A stretch of 64,000 nucleotides of DNA, taken from contig CAZDQF010000005.1 of assembly GCA_964507445.1 (NCBI GenBank), positions 186,001 through 250,000 on the forward strand. The letters run 5' to 3'. The notes under the pieces were generated by a model. That model saw only the letters and a list, made by a program, of their open reading frames with translations. It did no database searches and had not been told where the DNA came from. Within the stretch, counting starts at the first letter, position 1; every line of letters starts with the position of its first letter. This document shows positions 35,232-44,044 of this stretch, piece after piece. Position numbers and translations under genes: made by a program. Source of the DNA: GCA-2683135 sp964507445 (GTDB lineage Bacteria; Planctomycetota; GCA-002687715).

Positions 35232-36200
35232 ATGAGCGCAGCGGAACCCGTCAGGTTTGGCGTCCTGGGCGTCGGCAGGATCGCCCAGAACCGGTTCGCC
35301 CCGGCCCTTGAGCGGGCCTCCAACGCCACCCTCGTCGCGGCCGCGAGCCGCGACCCTGAACGAGCCAGGGCCCTCGGGGCCAAGGCCTACGGCGACTACC
35401 ACGAGCTCCTCAAGGACGACGACGTGGAGGTGGTCTACGTGGCGACCCACAACGGCGTCCACAAACAGCTGGCCATCGCCGCCATGGAGGCGGGCAAGCA
35501 CGTCCTCTGCGAGAAGCCACTGGGCTGCGATGCGGCCGAATGTGAAGAGATGATCGCCGTCGCCAAGGGCACGGGCCTTCACCTGGTGGAGGCCTTCATG
35601 TACCGACACCACCCCCAGGTCCAGAAGGCCAGGCAGCTGGTGGAAGAGGGGGCCATCGGCGAGCTGCGTGTCGTGGAGGCCTCGTTCAGCTTCCATCTGA
35701 CCAGAGAGGATGACGTTCGGCTCAACCCTTCGTGGGGAGGCGGCGGACTCATGGACGTGGGGTGCTACTGCGTCAACTGGTGCCGGCTCTTCCTCGGAGA
35801 CGAGCCGGAGAGCGTGACCGCCAAGGCGGCCTTCCATGCCTCACACGACGTGGACATGAGCCTGCACGGAGTCCTCGACTACGGCGCAGGGAGGTTCGGG
35901 GTGATCTCCTGTGGCTTCGACTCCGGCCTCCGACATGGCGCCGTCCTGTCGGGAACCGATGGGATCATCCGACTCCCGGAGGCGTTCCTCACCTTCCCGG
36001 AGAAGGCCACCACGGTGCACCTGGAGACCGAAGCGCGGACCGAGTCGTTTCAGTGCGGCCCCATGGACACCTTCCAGGCGGAGATCGAAGACCTGGCTGC
36101 GGCGGTCCGCGGTGGTGGCGCCCCGCTGCTCCCGCCGGAAGAGGGGCTCGCCAACGCTCGGGTGATGGAGTCCCTGATGGCCGCCGCCAGAGGCTCCTGA
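35232..36200 (+). CDS. Gfo/Idh/MocA-family oxidoreductase, cytoplasmic
   Basis: I place the start at the ATG 35232, which gives MSAAEPVRFGVLGVGRIAQNRF with the Rossmann motif directly after the N-terminus. The EKP motif (VLCEKPLGC) and YRHHPQVQKAR follow. Unlike the oxidoreductase at 1.6-2.9 kb it has no Tat signal. It resembles the trans-1,2-dihydrobenzenediol/xylose dehydrogenase-like branch, but the substrate is not inferable. TATCCT at 35219-35224, 7 bases before the ATG, is a possible -10 with only a poor -35. The gene ends 4 bases from a convergent gene. Confidence 0.88.
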   Translation: MSAAEPVRFGVLGVGRIAQNRFAPALERASNATLVAAASRDPERARALGAKAYGDYHELLKDDDVEVVYVATHNGVHKQLAIAAMEAGKHVLCEKPLGCDAAECEEMIAVAKGTGLHLVEAFMYRHHPQVQKARQLVEEGAIGELRVVEASFSFHLTREDDVRLNPSWGGGGLMDVGCYCVNWCRLFLGDEPESVTAKAAFHASHDVDMSLHGVLDYGAGRFGVISCGFDSGLRHGAVLSGTDGIIRLPEAFLTFPEKATTVHLETEARTESFQCGPMDTFQAEIEDLAAAVRGGGAPLLPPEEGLANARVMESLMAAARGS

Positions 36201-36204
36201 GCCT

Positions 36205-37683
36205 CTACTGGGGGACCAGGAACCCGACGACGTAGACCCCGTCTCGCTCCCACAGCACCCGCGCCAGGGGCGGGTCCGCGGGCTGCAGGCCTCGCCATCG
36301 GCGCTCGAGCTGTCGCATGTCGTAGGGCATCCCGGTCTGCACGGCGACGTCTACGAGCACGAGCATGGGCTTCCGATCCTGCGCAGCCACCTCCTTGAGA
36401 TGCTCTCGCGCCTTCTCGAACTCCGTCCACAGCGGACCACACTCCACTCCCTGCATCTGCACCGCCAGGACGGAGCGGTTCTGGAAGCCGAAGTGAGCCC
36501 ATCCGTCCCGGGTGTTGTCCTTGATCCATCGGGCCGCCGGCTCGAAACGACGACTGCGCAAGGAGAGGGTGTCTTCGCCGTGGGCGCTCCAGGTGGCGCA
36601 GGCGGTCACCGACAAGAGCAAGCCCGCAGCGATGCGCACAGAGGAACGCGTGGCCGGCGTTCCGCGGGCGGCCTGCGCGGCCACGGCGGCAGCCAGGACG
36701 AAGGTGAAGAGGACCCACTCCGTGTTGGTGGGCTCGAACCAGGCGTAGAACACGAATCGCAGGAGCGCCGTCATCGCGGCGAGGAACGCGAAGCGCTCCC
36801 AGCGTCCGGACCCCCTGAAGAAGGCGCCGCACGCGGCGACCAGCGTGAGGGCCCCGAGCCCCACGCAGGCGTGTTTCCACGGCTCCACCGCGGCCCACTG
36901 CTTGCCGATCACCGCGATACCGAATGACCCCAGGTGAGCCAGCACGGGGTTCGCCACGGTCGAGTAGTCGTCCTTGGCCACGCCCCACAACCACTGGAAC
37001 CACCCTTGCTCTCCCCCCGCCATGCGGAGGCCGCCCCAGATCCCCAGGTAACTGATGAGCGTGAACCCACCCACTGCGGCGAGCCAGCTCGCCGTACGGA
37101 CACCGGCGGGCCGCTCGCTCCGCCAGCTCAGCGCCAGCACGATGGCCGGAATCAACAACACATTGTCCTGCCGGAGCAACAACGCCAGGTAGGTCCACAG
37201 GCCAACCCGCAACCAGGACTGCCGCTCATCCATGGCCGCCACCAGGGCGGCGAGGCCCGCGGCGATGGCCGGCAGGACATTCTCACCCGTGAACGCCTCG
37301 AAGAAGAACGTGCGGCCCATCAAGAGGAACAAGCCGAGACCGGCGCCCACCCGCCACCGATTCCGTCCGGAGAGTCCGGCGAGGAGCAGGAGGACCCAGG
37401 CCGCCCCGAGGCCCGACATGAGCCGCGCCGCCACGTGCCCGGGCCGGCCCACGCCCATGGCGTCCGCCCCCTGAGCGAGCCCCGTCAGCGCCAGATGGAA
37501 CAACGGGTGGTGGGCCAGGATGGAATCCACAGACCCTCGCTCAGCCCCGGCCGCGTACCAGACCGGGTCAAAAACCACATACTCCGCGTCGGAGCCGAAG
37601 GGAAAGACAACAAACGCCCCGGTCACGACCACGGCTGCGAGGAGGAGAGGCGCCGCCGGGAGCCTCGTTGGGTCGGTGGCCAT
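36205..37683 (-). CDS. Polytopic membrane protein, GT-C glycosyltransferase-like
   Basis: The 492-residue protein has about ten hydrophobic segments across residues 10-385, then a soluble C-terminal domain of about 100 residues (VECGPLWTEFEKAREHLK, PMLVLVDVAVQTGMP). The layout recalls GT-C enzymes such as PMT/ArnT, which transfer sugars from polyprenyl carriers on the periplasmic side. An early periplasmic loop (SDAEYVVFDPVWYAAGA) holds acidic residues as in GT-C loop 1, but no decisive motif is seen. The start at 37683 (MATDPTRLP) lies 7 bases from TAGCTT, a possible -10 of a leaderless mRNA. Confidence 0.6.
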   Translation of the reverse strand: MATDPTRLPAAPLLLAAVVVTGAFVVFPFGSDAEYVVFDPVWYAAGAERGSVDSILAHHPLFHLALTGLAQGADAMGVGRPGHVAARLMSGLGAAWVLLLLAGLSGRNRWRVGAGLGLFLLMGRTFFFEAFTGENVLPAIAAGLAALVAAMDERQSWLRVGLWTYLALLLRQDNVLLIPAIVLALSWRSERPAGVRTASWLAAVGGFTLISYLGIWGGLRMAGGEQGWFQWLWGVAKDDYSTVANPVLAHLGSFGIAVIGKQWAAVEPWKHACVGLGALTLVAACGAFFRGSGRWERFAFLAAMTALLRFVFYAWFEPTNTEWVLFTFVLAAAVAAQAARGTPATRSSVRIAAGLLLSVTACATWSAHGEDTLSLRSRRFEPAARWIKDNTRDGWAHFGFQNRSVLAVQMQGVECGPLWTEFEKAREHLKEVAAQDRKPMLVLVDVAVQTGMPYDMRQLERRWRGLQPADPPLARVLWERDGVYVVGFLVPQ

Positions 37684-37705
37684 CGCGCTCAAGCTACCAT
37701 GCCCG

Positions 37706-37734
37706 TTGGACCCACACTCCCAGCCTCGTAGAAT
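37706..37734 (+). promoter_or_regulatory. Sigma70-type promoter of tatA, predicted leaderless
   Basis: TTGGAC (37706-37711) and TAGAAT (37729-37734) are separated by 17 bases, and 8 bases separate the -10 from the ATG at 37743. This is the same geometry as the kdsD promoter, so the mRNA should have essentially no leader. Confidence 0.6.
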
Positions 37735-37742
37735 GGGTCGTG

Positions 37743-38252
37743 ATGCTCTCACCGCTCCTCATCGGCCCCCTGGGGCCATTCGAGATCCTCGTCATCCTCG
37801 GGGTCGGCCTGTTGATCTTCGGCTCCCGACTGCCCGAAGTGGGCCGCTCTCTGGGTAAGGGGTTCGTCGAGTTCAAGCGAGGGCTCAAGGGCGTCCAGGA
37901 CGAGGTCCACGCCATGGAGCGGGAAGCGGACCGTCAGGTCGACCACGAGCTGGAGCGGCGAGAACACCCCACCAACCCGGCCGAGGAGCACGCACCGTTC
38001 CACGACCAGGATGAGGTGGACGAAGCCCTCGCCCCGATCCATCCGGAAGACGACGAGTTTTACGAGGACGACCCGTCAAGGGAACCGGGACCAGAGTTCG
38101 GTGGCGACCCTCAACCCGACGCCGACCCGCCGACCGACGCCGCAGGCTCATCATCTGCATCAGAGGGGACCGAGGTCTACATGGACCCGGACTACCTCGA
38201 CGGAGAGACCAAGCCTGACGAGGATCGCTCCGAGCCCGGCGCGGCGAAGTGA
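37743..38252 (+). CDS. tatA: Sec-independent translocase subunit TatA
   Basis: TatA polymerises to form the pore of the twin-arginine translocase. The N-terminal helix (GPFEILVILGVGLLIFG, about residues 8-24) is followed by the conserved hinge and amphipathic helix (SRLPEVGRSLGKGFVEFKRGLKG). The C-terminal tail is unusually long and acidic: the protein is 169 residues where TatA is usually 60-90. tatB and tatC are not adjacent. The Tat-signal oxidoreductase at 1.6-2.9 kb is a likely substrate. The 3' end overlaps the convergent GGDEF gene by 61 bp. Confidence 0.9.
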   Translation: MLSPLLIGPLGPFEILVILGVGLLIFGSRLPEVGRSLGKGFVEFKRGLKGVQDEVHAMEREADRQVDHELERREHPTNPAEEHAPFHDQDEVDEALAPIHPEDDEFYEDDPSREPGPEFGGDPQPDADPPTDAAGSSSASEGTEVYMDPDYLDGETKPDEDRSEPGAAK

Positions 38253-39763
38253 GCGATGACCGCTCTGTTCCGCCCCGCGTGCTTGGCGGCGTAAAGGTTC
38301 CTGTCCGCCAGCGCCAGCAACCGGTCAGAGGACAGGTTCGGTGGCACGGAACCCACCCACGCCGCGCCGAAGGATGATGTCACCCGGAGGGTGCCACCGG
38401 CCGGGGTGGTGATGGCCGCCGCTTCGACCGCGCTCCGCAGCCGCTCCGCAGCGGGGCGCAAGTCGTCGAAGGTCAACCCGGGCAAGACGATGACGAATTC
38501 CTCGCCGCCATAACGGCAGACCAGGTCCCCGTCCCGGCACGACCGCTCGAGAGCACGAGCCACCTCACGGAGCACCTCGTCCCCCGCCTGATGTCCGTGG
38601 TTGTCGTTGACGGACTTGAAGTAGTCGATGTCCGCCATGATGAGCGCGAGGGGGGAGCTGTCTCGTCGGGATGCCCGGCGGTCCCAGTGGTCGGCAAAGT
38701 GGCGCTCGAAGGCGGCTCGATTGAGCGCGCCGGTCAGGGCGTCACGCTCGACCCTGGTCTTGAGCTCCTCCACCCGGGTCCGCGTCCGCTCCAGCTCGTG
38801 AGTCGCGTCCACCGCCATGGCGAACATGTCCTCCTGAGCCTGACGGATTCGCTGAGCCATCTCCTCGTGATGGCCGACGTCGATGTCCATGACGTCAGCC
38901 ATGGCGTGGACGTGGTCCGTGAGGCCGTCGAGGAAGCGGTCGAACTCCTGCGAGCTCATGCCGCACCACTCCTCAGCCTTGCGACGGGCCTGCTCTCTTG
39001 CCGCGTGAGCGCTCTCTCCCTCGGACGTGACGATGGTGGCCACGTCGTGGGCGACGTTCAGCTGCTGAACCAGCTGACGCGCCTCGGACGGCGCGTCCTC
39101 GGGCATCAGATCCGGATCGTGATGATGCCTGACGGGGAGGATGAGGAGCTGGGGCAGATCCCATGACTGGAGAATGAACGCGCTCACCTCCGCGTGCGTG
39201 TGTCCCTCCAGCGCCTCCTGCTCGAGGCTCCGCTCCGGGTGACCGGCGTCCAGCGCCTCCACCACCTTGGAGTAGGACGTCGGTCCCGAGTGCAGCATGG
39301 CGGCGAACCCGACATCCTGAAGCAGACCGCAGAGGAACGCCTCGTCCGCCAGCGCCCTCGAGCTGCCGGCGACCAATTGGCGCGCGGCCACCGCGGCCGT
39401 CACAGACCGCCGCCAGAAACCCGCCAGGGCTCGTTCACTGCCGGGGTTCGCTCCCCCGTGGCTGCCAAGGGCCGCCCCCATGGAGAACGAGATGGCGGCC
39501 ATCTTGACGGTCTTCAAACCGAGCACCATCAAGGCCTGGTTGATGGTCGTGACCTCCCGGGCACAACCAAACAACGGTGAGTTGCTCAGCTTGAGCAGAC
39601 GCCCCGCGAGCAGCGGATCTCTCCCGACCGCCTCTCCGATGCGATCGAGATCGACCTCTTCCTGCTGGGTCAATCGGATGACCTCGAGGGCTGGTCCGGG
39701 GAGAGTCGGCAGACTCTCCGTCGTGATGGAAAACCCAAGCTCCAGGACCGCGGACTCGTTCAT
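38192..39763 (-). CDS. HDOD-GGDEF signalling protein (predicted diguanylate cyclase)
   Basis: The HDOD domain (residues about 10-215: LPTLPGPALEVIRL, then NSPLFGCAREVTTINQALMVLG) is followed by a linker of charged helices and a GGDEF domain (about 345-500). The active site is intact as GGEEF (near residue 416). An RxxD product-inhibition site (RDGD) lies five residues before it. It probably makes cyclic di-GMP under feedback control. The start at 39763 is chosen because the domain begins soon after it. The last 20 codons are encoded antisense to the tail of tatA. It follows gyrB on the same strand after 196 bases. Confidence 0.88.
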   Translation of the reverse strand: MNESAVLELGFSITTESLPTLPGPALEVIRLTQQEEVDLDRIGEAVGRDPLLAGRLLKLSNSPLFGCAREVTTINQALMVLGLKTVKMAAISFSMGAALGSHGGANPGSERALAGFWRRSVTAAVAARQLVAGSSRALADEAFLCGLLQDVGFAAMLHSGPTSYSKVVEALDAGHPERSLEQEALEGHTHAEVSAFILQSWDLPQLLILPVRHHHDPDLMPEDAPSEARQLVQQLNVAHDVATIVTSEGESAHAAREQARRKAEEWCGMSSQEFDRFLDGLTDHVHAMADVMDIDVGHHEEMAQRIRQAQEDMFAMAVDATHELERTRTRVEELKTRVERDALTGALNRAAFERHFADHWDRRASRRDSSPLALIMADIDYFKSVNDNHGHQAGDEVLREVARALERSCRDGDLVCRYGGEEFVIVLPGLTFDDLRPAAERLRSAVEAAAITTPAGGTLRVTSSFGAAWVGSVPPNLSSDRLLALADRNLYAAKHAGRNRAVIAHFAAPGSERSSSGLVSPSR

Positions 39764-39959
39764 CTGTTCACACCCACCCTGTGCCAGATGCGGCGTGCAC
39801 CAGGGTTGCGCGCCGGCGGACGAGCTCGCCCCTCGCGAACTCACCTCTTCGCAGGTGCCTATCGGCGTGTTGGCGCGGCCAAGGTGAGCCGAGCCCGCAC
39901 ATGGGCGGGGACGACAAAGCCGCCCCCGGCGGCGGGTTTGCGACCGGGAGCCGAGGGGC

Positions 39960-42452
39960 TCAGACGTCGAGCTGCTTGACCGCCAACGCGTTGTCCTCGA
40001 TGAACGCGCGGCGAGGCTCCACCTCCGTACCCATGAGGATGCTGAAGATCTGGTCCGTGCCGCCGATATCGTCCAGCTTCACGCGCAGGAGGGTCCTGGT
40101 GTCCGGGTCCATCGTGGTCTCCCACAGCTGCTCCGGGTTCATCTCTCCCAGCCCCTTGTAACGCTGGATGTCGATGCCCTTCTTCCCGAACCGCCGCACC
40201 ACTTCCGGCACGTCCCGCAAGCAGGGCAACCTGCTGCTGTCCTTCTCGGACTCCACGAGCAAGGTCCAGTCATCCGCAGCGTCCGGCTGTGCGACGTCCG
40301 AAGGGAAGTCGAAGTCCTTGGCGCTGAAGCCGAACTCCGCCAACCTCACTAGGAGACGACTGACCTCCTCCATCCCGTAGAGCTCGGCGAGGACGACGTC
40401 GGACTCCGCCCGCTCTTCGGCGCTGGCGCTGTCCTCGCAGACCTTGAAGGGACGCCCGCTCTCGGACTCCCTGGCCGCTCGCCAGGCATCGTATTCATCC
40501 GCGGAGTTGAAGTAGTGCGCCTCGCCGTCGTGATCGGCGCGGTAGTGGGGCAGGGCGTGGTCATCCCCTCTGGAGCGCATGATGAAGTCCGCCAGGGGCA
40601 TCCCCGAACGACGCACCTGAGCCTCCTTCTGGTCGAGGCTGTTGACGATGTCCACGACCGCCGCGAGGTCCGCGCTGGAGAGCAATCGCTCAGGGACCCC
40701 GTCGTGCTCCAGCACCCTGAGCTGCGTGCCCTGCAGTCCGAGCTTCATCAGCTCCTGCTCCATGTCGTCCTCGCTGACGACGTAGCGCTCATGGCTGCCC
40801 TTCTTGACCCTGAACAGGGGCGGCTGGGCGATGTAGACGAAGCCCTCGTCGATGAGCGCCGGCATGTGACGGTAGAAGAACGTGAGCAGGAGCGTGCGGA
40901 TGTGACTGCCGTCCACGTCCGCGTCCGTCATGATGATGATCTTGCCGTAACGGAGCTTCTCCAGGTCGAAGTCGCCGCTGCCGATCCCGCACCCGAGGGC
41001 CGTGATGATGGTCTTGATCTCGTCGTGAGCGAGCATCTTGTCGATGCGCGCCTTCTCCACGTTGAGGATCTTTCCCTTCAGGGGCAGGATGGCCTGGTAG
41101 CTGCGATCTCTGCCCTGCTTGGCAGAACCGCCCGCGGAGTCGCCCTCTACCAGGAACACCTCCGACTTCTCCTTGTCACGGGAGGTGCAGTCCGCGAGCT
41201 TCGTGGGCAAGCCGCCGCCGGAGAGCACCCCCTTGCGACGCACCAGCTCCCGAGCCTTCCGCGCGGCCTCGCGCGCCACCGCCGCGTCCACGGCCTTGCG
41301 GATGATGTTCTTGGCCACCTTCCCGTTCTCTTCGAGGAAGGTCTTGAGCTGTTCATAGACCACCGACTGGACGACCGTCTGGGCGTCGCGGTTGGCCAGC
41401 TTGATCTTGGTCTGACTCTCGAACTTGGGGTCAGGGAGCCGAACCGAGATCACCGCCGCGAGCCCCTCCCTGAAGTCCTCACCTGAGAGGGTCTTGTCGT
41501 CCTTGAGCAGCTTCTCCTGACGGGCGTAGTTGTTGAACGCCGAGGTGAGCGCTGTCTTGAACCCCGAGAGGTGTGTCCCTCCCTCGATGGTCTTGATGGT
41601 GTTGGCGAACGAGTAGACCACCTCGCTGTAGGAGGTGGAGTACTGCAGCCCCACCTCCACCTGGTAGACCTCCGGTTTGCTCCCCCGGTTCTCCACGGTG
41701 TGTTCCGCCGCGAAGTAGATGACGTCCTCGTGGACGCAGTCCTTGCCCTGGGACAGGTACCGCACGAAGTCCCTGACCCCTTCCGGGTAGTGGAACACCT
41801 GGGGCTCGGAACCGTCCTCTCGATCATCGCGAAGCGTGATGCGGGCCCCTGAGTTCAGGAACGCCAGCTCCCGAAGTCGCGTCACCAGGGTCTCGGCGCT
41901 GAAACGGGTGGCGGACATGATGGTGGAGTCCACCTTGAAGGTCACCTTGGTCCCGCGCTGATCCGTATCTCCCAGGACCTTCAACGGAGAAACCGTGGCG
42001 CCCTGCTCGAACCGGATGATGTGAATCTTCCCGTCCCGCGAGACCTCCACCTCCATCCACTCGGAGAGCGCGCACACACAAGAGACCCCGACGCCGTGGA
42101 GGCCGCCGGACACCTTGTAGTTGTCGCCGTCGAACTTGCCTCCGGCGTGGAGCTTGGTCATGACGACCTCGACCGCGGAGCGCCCCTCCCCCTCCATGAT
42201 GCCGACCGGGATGCCGCGTCCGTCATCTGTGACGGAGATGGAGTCGTCGGCGTTGAGGACGACCCTGATGTCTGAGGCGTGGCCGTTCTGCACCTCGTCG
42301 ATGGCGTTGTCCACCACCTCGTAGACGAGATGGTGAAGTCCGTACTCGTAGGTGTCGCCGATGTACATGTCCGGGCGCTTGCGAACGGCCTCCAGGCCCT
42401 CGAGCACCTTGATCTTGGTTGCGTCGTAAGACGGTTCGTCTTGGGTCGTCAT
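39960..42452 (-). CDS. gyrB: DNA gyrase subunit B
   Basis: GyrB is the ATPase subunit of gyrase, partner of GyrA at 3-5.7 kb. Starting at 42452 the protein begins MTTQDEPSYDATKIKVLEGLEAVRKRPDMYIG. The GHKL ATPase site includes EVVDNAIDE and the GVGVSCVCALS loop. The TOPRIM motif EVFLVEGDSAGGSAKQGRDR is near residue 430, and the acidic DADVDGSHI follows. An extra segment of about 150 residues lies between the TOPRIM and the C-terminal QRYKGLGEM motif, as in E. coli-type GyrB. Length is 830 residues. Confidence 0.97.
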   Translation of the reverse strand: MTTQDEPSYDATKIKVLEGLEAVRKRPDMYIGDTYEYGLHHLVYEVVDNAIDEVQNGHASDIRVVLNADDSISVTDDGRGIPVGIMEGEGRSAVEVVMTKLHAGGKFDGDNYKVSGGLHGVGVSCVCALSEWMEVEVSRDGKIHIIRFEQGATVSPLKVLGDTDQRGTKVTFKVDSTIMSATRFSAETLVTRLRELAFLNSGARITLRDDREDGSEPQVFHYPEGVRDFVRYLSQGKDCVHEDVIYFAAEHTVENRGSKPEVYQVEVGLQYSTSYSEVVYSFANTIKTIEGGTHLSGFKTALTSAFNNYARQEKLLKDDKTLSGEDFREGLAAVISVRLPDPKFESQTKIKLANRDAQTVVQSVVYEQLKTFLEENGKVAKNIIRKAVDAAVAREAARKARELVRRKGVLSGGGLPTKLADCTSRDKEKSEVFLVEGDSAGGSAKQGRDRSYQAILPLKGKILNVEKARIDKMLAHDEIKTIITALGCGIGSGDFDLEKLRYGKIIIMTDADVDGSHIRTLLLTFFYRHMPALIDEGFVYIAQPPLFRVKKGSHERYVVSEDDMEQELMKLGLQGTQLRVLEHDGVPERLLSSADLAAVVDIVNSLDQKEAQVRRSGMPLADFIMRSRGDDHALPHYRADHDGEAHYFNSADEYDAWRAARESESGRPFKVCEDSASAEERAESDVVLAELYGMEEVSRLLVRLAEFGFSAKDFDFPSDVAQPDAADDWTLLVESEKDSSRLPCLRDVPEVVRRFGKKGIDIQRYKGLGEMNPEQLWETTMDPDTRTLLRVKLDDIGGTDQIFSILMGTEVEPRRAFIEDNALAVKQLDV

Positions 42453-42472
42453 GTCTCTCCCATGGGGCGCGG

Positions 42473-42829
42473 TCAGAGCGCCCCGAGACGGAATCGAACA
42501 TCTGTCACGTGGGCAACCTCGAGGGCCTCCACCAGGGATGTCACGAGAGCGTCTTTCTCGAAAGCGGCCAGCCGGTGGCACAACGGCGCGGAGTCCACAT
42601 CGATCCAGAGCACTCCGTCCGTCAGGCTGCGCACACAGGTGTGAGCGGCCACTTCGTCTCCTGCGGCGCGCGCCCAGGCCTTGCGCGCATCCTCGAGGGT
42701 TCGGTGCTGACGCGCGAGACCACGCCCACCAACCAGGCCCTTGAGTACGGCGCCCAGCTCCCGTGTTCCGTCATCCGTGCTCATTTGCCCGGTGAACCCT
42801 GATTCCTGGAGCCTTACACCCCCGCTCAC
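42473..42829 (-). CDS. dciA: DciA-like (DUF721) protein, predicted helicase loader
   Basis: Small DUF721 protein. Members of this family (DciA) load the replicative helicase DnaB in bacteria that lack DnaC or DnaI. The core reads RELGAVLKGLVGGRGLA, then a helical stretch, then VLWIDVDSAPLCHRLAAFEKDAL, as in the KH-like DciA domain. The GTG at 42829 overlaps the dnaN stop (GTGA); an ATG at 42784 is the alternative and would give 103 residues. Lying between dnaN and gyrB it occupies the place where recF and DUF721 are found in actinobacteria. Confidence 0.8.
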   Translation of the reverse strand: MSGGVRLQESGFTGQMSTDDGTRELGAVLKGLVGGRGLARQHRTLEDARKAWARAAGDEVAAHTCVRSLTDGVLWIDVDSAPLCHRLAAFEKDALVTSLVEALEVAHVTDVRFRLGAL

Positions 42830-43929
42830 CCGGACCTGAGGGTGACCGGCATGGCGACGTAGATGAAGTTCTCTTCTCCGTCGATGCGGGCAGGGGTGTC
42901 CTTTCCAGAGACGGAGATCGTGATCCGCTCCGCGTCCATGACCTTGATGCCCTCGATCAGGAAATCCGGGTTGAAGGCCACCTCGATGTCCTCGCCGGAC
43001 CCCTCCGCCTCGAGCTCCACCCGAGCTTCACCCACATCCATGGCCCGAGAGGTCAGGATCAGCTTGTCGTCCGTGAAGGACAGGCGAACCGACCGGCTCT
43101 CGTCATTGGTCAGGGTCGCGGCCTGCTTGAGGGCAGACAGCAACGCCACCTTCTCGAACTCGGCGCTGAACACCGTGTTGCTCGGGATCACCGCGTCGTA
43201 GCGGGGGAAGGCCCCCTCCACCAGACGGGAGGAGACCTCCGCGGCGCCGGCGCGGATCATCACCTGGCGGTCTTCCAGGTTGATCCTCACCTGTTCGTCC
43301 GCCTCCGCGAGCACCTTGTCGAAGGTCTGAAGGCCCTTCGTGGGAATGATGTGGCCCGCGGTGATCTCCTGAGGGTTGTCGATACCCACGGACTTCACCG
43401 CCATACGCTTGCCATCAGTGGCCACCATCCGGGCCGTATCCCCTTCCACCTCGAAGCGCACGCCGTTGAAGGCGTACCGGGTCTTCTCCCGAGAGGTGGC
43501 GAAGGTGGTCTTGCGGATCAGGACACGGAAGGGATCGGTCTCGAGGACGAACGCCTTGTCGTCGTCGAAGGTGGGGATCACCGGGAATTCCTCCGGGTCT
43601 TCCCCGAGCACCTTGAACGACCCATGGCCGCAGCTGATGCGGAGGGCCCGATCGTCAGACGCGAAGGTCACCTCTTCCCCATCAGCCTCACGGAAGATCC
43701 CCAGCAACCGCTGCACGGGCAGGAGAACGTCGCCGCCCTCCTCCACCTCCACCAGGTCCACGTGATAGCGGATGGCCACCTCCAGATCGGTGGCCAGGAG
43801 GGTGGCCCCTGACGGGTCCACCACGAGGCGCAGGTTCTGCAGGATCGGCTTGATTGAGCGGGGCGCGACGACGGACCCGACGATAGTGAGAGCCTCCAGA
43901 AGGCTCTGCCTTTTCCCGCGGAACTTCAT
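42826..43929 (-). CDS. dnaN: DNA polymerase III subunit beta (sliding clamp)
   Basis: DnaN is the processivity clamp. The start at 43929 (MKFRGKRQSLLEALTIVGSVV) follows a strong GGGGAGG. Three clamp domains are seen, with RYAFNGVRFE and MVATDGKRMAVK in the second and the C-terminal YVAMPVTLR matching the family terminus. Length is 367 residues. A gap of 115 bases separates it from dnaA. Confidence 0.97.
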   Translation of the reverse strand: MKFRGKRQSLLEALTIVGSVVAPRSIKPILQNLRLVVDPSGATLLATDLEVAIRYHVDLVEVEEGGDVLLPVQRLLGIFREADGEEVTFASDDRALRISCGHGSFKVLGEDPEEFPVIPTFDDDKAFVLETDPFRVLIRKTTFATSREKTRYAFNGVRFEVEGDTARMVATDGKRMAVKSVGIDNPQEITAGHIIPTKGLQTFDKVLAEADEQVRINLEDRQVMIRAGAAEVSSRLVEGAFPRYDAVIPSNTVFSAEFEKVALLSALKQAATLTNDESRSVRLSFTDDKLILTSRAMDVGEARVELEAEGSGEDIEVAFNPDFLIEGIKVMDAERITISVSGKDTPARIDGEENFIYVAMPVTLRSG

Positions 43930-44044
43930 TGAGCGGACCTCCCCTGAAACAAGCAGGATCTTAGCACCACGGGGCCCCCTTCGGTAGGTCGGAGAGAGCG
44001 ATTGCGAGGTTCCTAAACCACTTTCCCCAGAAGGGCTTGGAGCC

